A DNA stretch of 62,522 nt, taken from NCBI GenBank assembly GCA_021464525.1, contig JADRCO010000053.1:1-62522 (forward strand), read 5' to 3'. Positions 60,555 to 62,522 of the stretch are shown piece by piece. The translations under genes and the position numbers were made by a program. Under the pieces are notes generated by a model. The model had not been told where the DNA came from. It saw only the letters and a list, made by a program, of their open reading frames with translations, and made no database searches. Within the stretch, counting starts at the first letter, position 1. Every line of letters begins with the position of its first letter. This DNA comes from Rhizophagus sp. LPA8_4_AMF. Lineage: Eukaryota > Glomeromycota > Glomeromycetes > Glomerales > Glomeraceae.

Positions 60555-60612
60555 TAATCTAATGGAACTTGAAAACGAGAACAGCGAAGATGATGACGAT
60601 CTTTACGCGTGA
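59584..60612 (+). CDS. Compact RBR-type (RING-IBR-RING2) E3 ubiquitin ligase, four exons
   Basis: Exons 59584-59819, 59916-60016, 60086-60329 and 60402-60612 join in phase (792 nt, 263 residues) with GT-AG introns of about 70-96 nt. RING1: C8, C11, C25, H27, C31, C34, C54 and C59. IBR: C98, C103, C120, C123, C128, H131 (His at the usual sixth Cys), H136, C141. RING2/Rcat: C167-x2-C170, IEKNDGC180DHMSC185[10 protein letters not shown]195, then His and Cys further on; C180 is at the position of the catalytic cysteine that takes ubiquitin from the E2 before transfer to substrate. The tail (about 210-263) is strongly acidic, with an uninterrupted run of Glu. There is no UBA, Ariadne or other extra domain, so this is close to the minimal RBR unit and shorter than Ariadne- or parkin-type proteins. 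Expected cytosolic or nuclear; substrate unknown. The ATG follows a TATA box by about 50 nt. Confidence 0.93.
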
Positions 60613-61363
60613 AATATGTCTTATAATTTATTTATTTATTATAGTCTCAAGTTCAGAAATATATTGAGTACAAATTTTCAATTCATTAATAAAGTTTTTA
60701 TATTAATAAATTTGAAAAGGAGTTATACTATGTTTTCCTTTTGATAAATTATAATATTAGATAAATTTACTTCATCTAATTTACAATATTTTTTAACTTC
60801 AAGTTATAATTTGGCAATAGCAAAGTATTTAGATGAGAGTCAATACAGGCTGGCTTGAATTACAGTAATCATTTGTTAAGTGAAACATGTTTATTTGAAA
60901 TACAAGTTATCATCATTATTAGATTCACTTTGTCTGGTCTTATAATTCAACTTTATTGGAAACTATATACTATTAAATCATAACTTAACATTTCCCAAGA
61001 TTCAAATGACAATCTGATATGAATTTTAATAATTGAATATTTCCATATTCTGGTAATTCTTCAAGTTCATTATCAAAAAAGATTACTAATCTGAATGAAC
61101 ATGTTTCTTTATTAAAAAAAAGGATTTCCTGAAGGTTAGATTTCATTCTATTTAAAAAACTAGTTTTTTACAATTAAAAATAAATTAAAAAAACTATTTC
61201 ATTTTACAATTAAATTTTTATAAAAAAATATATACATATTTTTATATTATAGATTTCAATACTAGTTATTTAAAATTAAAACATAGTAATTTAAATAGTA
61301 AAAATATCATTTAATGCTAATTTTGATCAAATTTGAAATATAATACTTTTTTTTTAAAATATA
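60613..61363. other. 3' flank of RBR gene, no gene
   Basis: AT-rich sequence with AATAAA words near 60690 that may serve polyadenylation; no further features. Confidence 0.4.
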
Positions 61364-61558
61364 CAGTTAAATTTGATATAATAGAACCATCTATTTTATT
61401 AGTAAAATTTGTTAAAAATCCGTTATATTGAAAATTCTGTTATATTGAGGGTAAATTAATTATAAATTATAATAGTCCATTCCAGACCTCAATTTTGATA
61501 TATCAAAACTTTACTTATGTTCTGTTATATCAAGATTCTGGTATATTGAATTTCACTA
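61364..61558. mobile_element. Pogo/Tc1-mariner-like MITE with TA duplication
   Basis: It begins CAGTTAAATTTGATATA after TA (61362-61363). The right end, in reverse complement, reads TAGTGAAATTCAATATA and is followed by TA (61559-61560). The inverted repeats match for about 26 nt with several mismatches. Length 195 bp. TA duplication and a CAGT-type start fit the pogo/Fot1 group of Tc1/mariner elements. Confidence 0.55.
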
Positions 61559-61654
61559 TATAGTTCTTTTTAAATACTATTTAATTTTAAAATCTAATAA
61601 AATTTTTTAAATATTATAATTTATTAATTAATAAAATAAATTAATAAATTATAA

Positions 61655-61900
61655 TATGCAGGTCTTTGAGTCAACCAACTGAGAAAGCAGAGCAGTTTTA
61701 CTAAGAAAGTATACTTACCCTATACTTATTTGCTAAGTGAATAGACTCACTAACAGTATACATATAGGGTTTCTTAAAAATGACAAGTAGTTTATTAATT
61801 CTTTAAATTGTATTTAGGCTAATTTTAAATTTTACTTTTATGTATTATCTAACAGTTTTTGGATACAATTAATTAATAAATGCGTTGTAGCAATTAAAAA
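61655..61900 (+). repeat. Dispersed SINE-like repeat, copy 2 (a weaker copy 3 at 62108-62355)
   Basis: Starts GCAGGTCTTTGAG and shares the CATATAGGGTTTCTT, TTTTACTTTTATGTATTA and AATAAATGCGTTGTA blocks with the copy at 8085. A third, more diverged copy at about 62108-62355 retains AGTGCACAGATGG, TTTTTACTTATTGTATTA and TAAATGCATTAAAAA. Confidence 0.5.
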
Positions 61901-62420
61901 ATAAATAAATAAATTATAATATAATAATTACAAATAAAATGATTGATTTTCCAATATATTAATTTCTGATTTTTTGCTAATATTACAATATAAAATACTG
62001 AAAAAATTAGAAGTATAATACCAGATAGAATCAATATATTAGAAGATTGATAAATTACTTTTTTAAAAAATATAATATAACAAATTAATAATACTAAAAT
62101 TATAATTATTTTATATTTTTAGCTACTTTTCATAAACTGTAAGGAGAATATCTTTAATTAAATCCATTTTACCACATAATTTACTTACACAAAATAACAA
62201 GCTAATCGATAGTGCACAGATGGAATCTATATATAGATGACAGATGGTTACAAATTCTCTAAATTAGTATAGTATAGTTTTTATTTTTACTTATTGTATT
62301 AGATTACTATTGTCTGTAATAATTAATTTGTAAATGCATTAAAAAATTATTTTATAGAGAAATAATAATAAATTAAAAAATTAATTATTAACAAATTAAT
62401 AAATTATTATTAAAGTTATA

Positions 62421-62522
62421 CAGTCAAAGCTCATTATAGTGAACCCTCGGTTCCATTCAATTTGTTTACTATAACGAAGTGTTCACAATAGCGAAAAATC
62501 TCTTTATAGTAAATTTTATATA
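62421..62522 (+). mobile_element. Pogo-like element terminus, cut by the window end
   Basis: After TA (62419-62420) the sequence CAGTCAAAGCTCATTATAGT begins, followed by GAACCCTCGGTTCC, TACTATAACGAAGTGTTC and TAGCGAAAAATC. This resembles the terminal inverted repeat of pogo/Tigger-like elements (CAGTCAAACCTC-type start). The rest of the element lies outside the window, so its size and coding capacity are unknown. Confidence 0.5.

Noticed and set aside
1..62522. CRISPR array or bacterial operon structure
   Set aside because: No regularly spaced direct repeats with unique spacers; introns and gene families are eukaryotic.

Overview
The window reads as nuclear DNA of an arbuscular mycorrhizal fungus (Glomeromycotina, most like Rhizophagus). 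The reasons are the very AT-rich background with long A/T tracts, small GT-AG introns of about 70-180 nt, several divergent MATA-HMG type HMG-box genes in one window, Crinkler (CRN) effector-like genes with a P-loop NTPase body, TTAGGG-type internal repeats, and many degraded transposon and gene-family copies. No tRNA, rRNA or CRISPR structure was recognised. All reading was by eye, so taxon and family calls rest on motif recognition.

Layout. 1-22 kb: AT-rich DNA holding three HMG-box genes: a short divergent one (3.3-3.7 kb, minus), one with an enlarged box (12.9-13.6 kb, minus) and one with a polyQ and repeat tail (18.65-19.6 kb, plus). 22-25.6 kb: a six-exon single-C2-domain gene with a 33-nt exon, a fold-back repeat, and a small secreted defensin-like cysteine-rich peptide on the minus strand. 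25.8-27.9 kb: an array of about 0.7-kb tandem units in the upstream region of the peptide gene, ending in a hairpin. 27.9-35 kb: a graveyard of lineage-specific families (a coiled-coil relic, a CRN N-terminus, a SAM-like protein relic and a frameshifted, internally shortened CRN NTPase gene). 35-42 kb: a MITE, a doubtful ORF and a decayed MULE transposase (FAR1-like, MULE, SWIM finger, zinc knuckle) with a nested MITE and telomere-like repeats. 42-49.8 kb: mostly AT-rich and gene-poor. 49.8-50.6 kb: a fourth HMG-box gene with an in-frame 18-bp minisatellite. 52-57 kb: a cluster of hairpins and MITEs, plus an inverted pair of a possible small secreted peptide gene. 59.6-60.6 kb: a compact four-exon RBR-type E3 ubiquitin ligase. 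61-62.5 kb: pogo-like MITE ends and SINE-like repeats.

The genes do not form a pathway. The common themes are clustered MATA-HMG regulators outside any recognisable mating-type locus, candidate secreted or effector-like genes lying in repeat-rich DNA, and two conserved housekeeping-type genes (C2 and RBR) whose exon structures could be resolved to the base with consistent phases. The best intact genes are the four HMG genes, the C2 gene, the secreted peptide and the RBR ligase. The CRN, SAM-like and MULE copies are broken.
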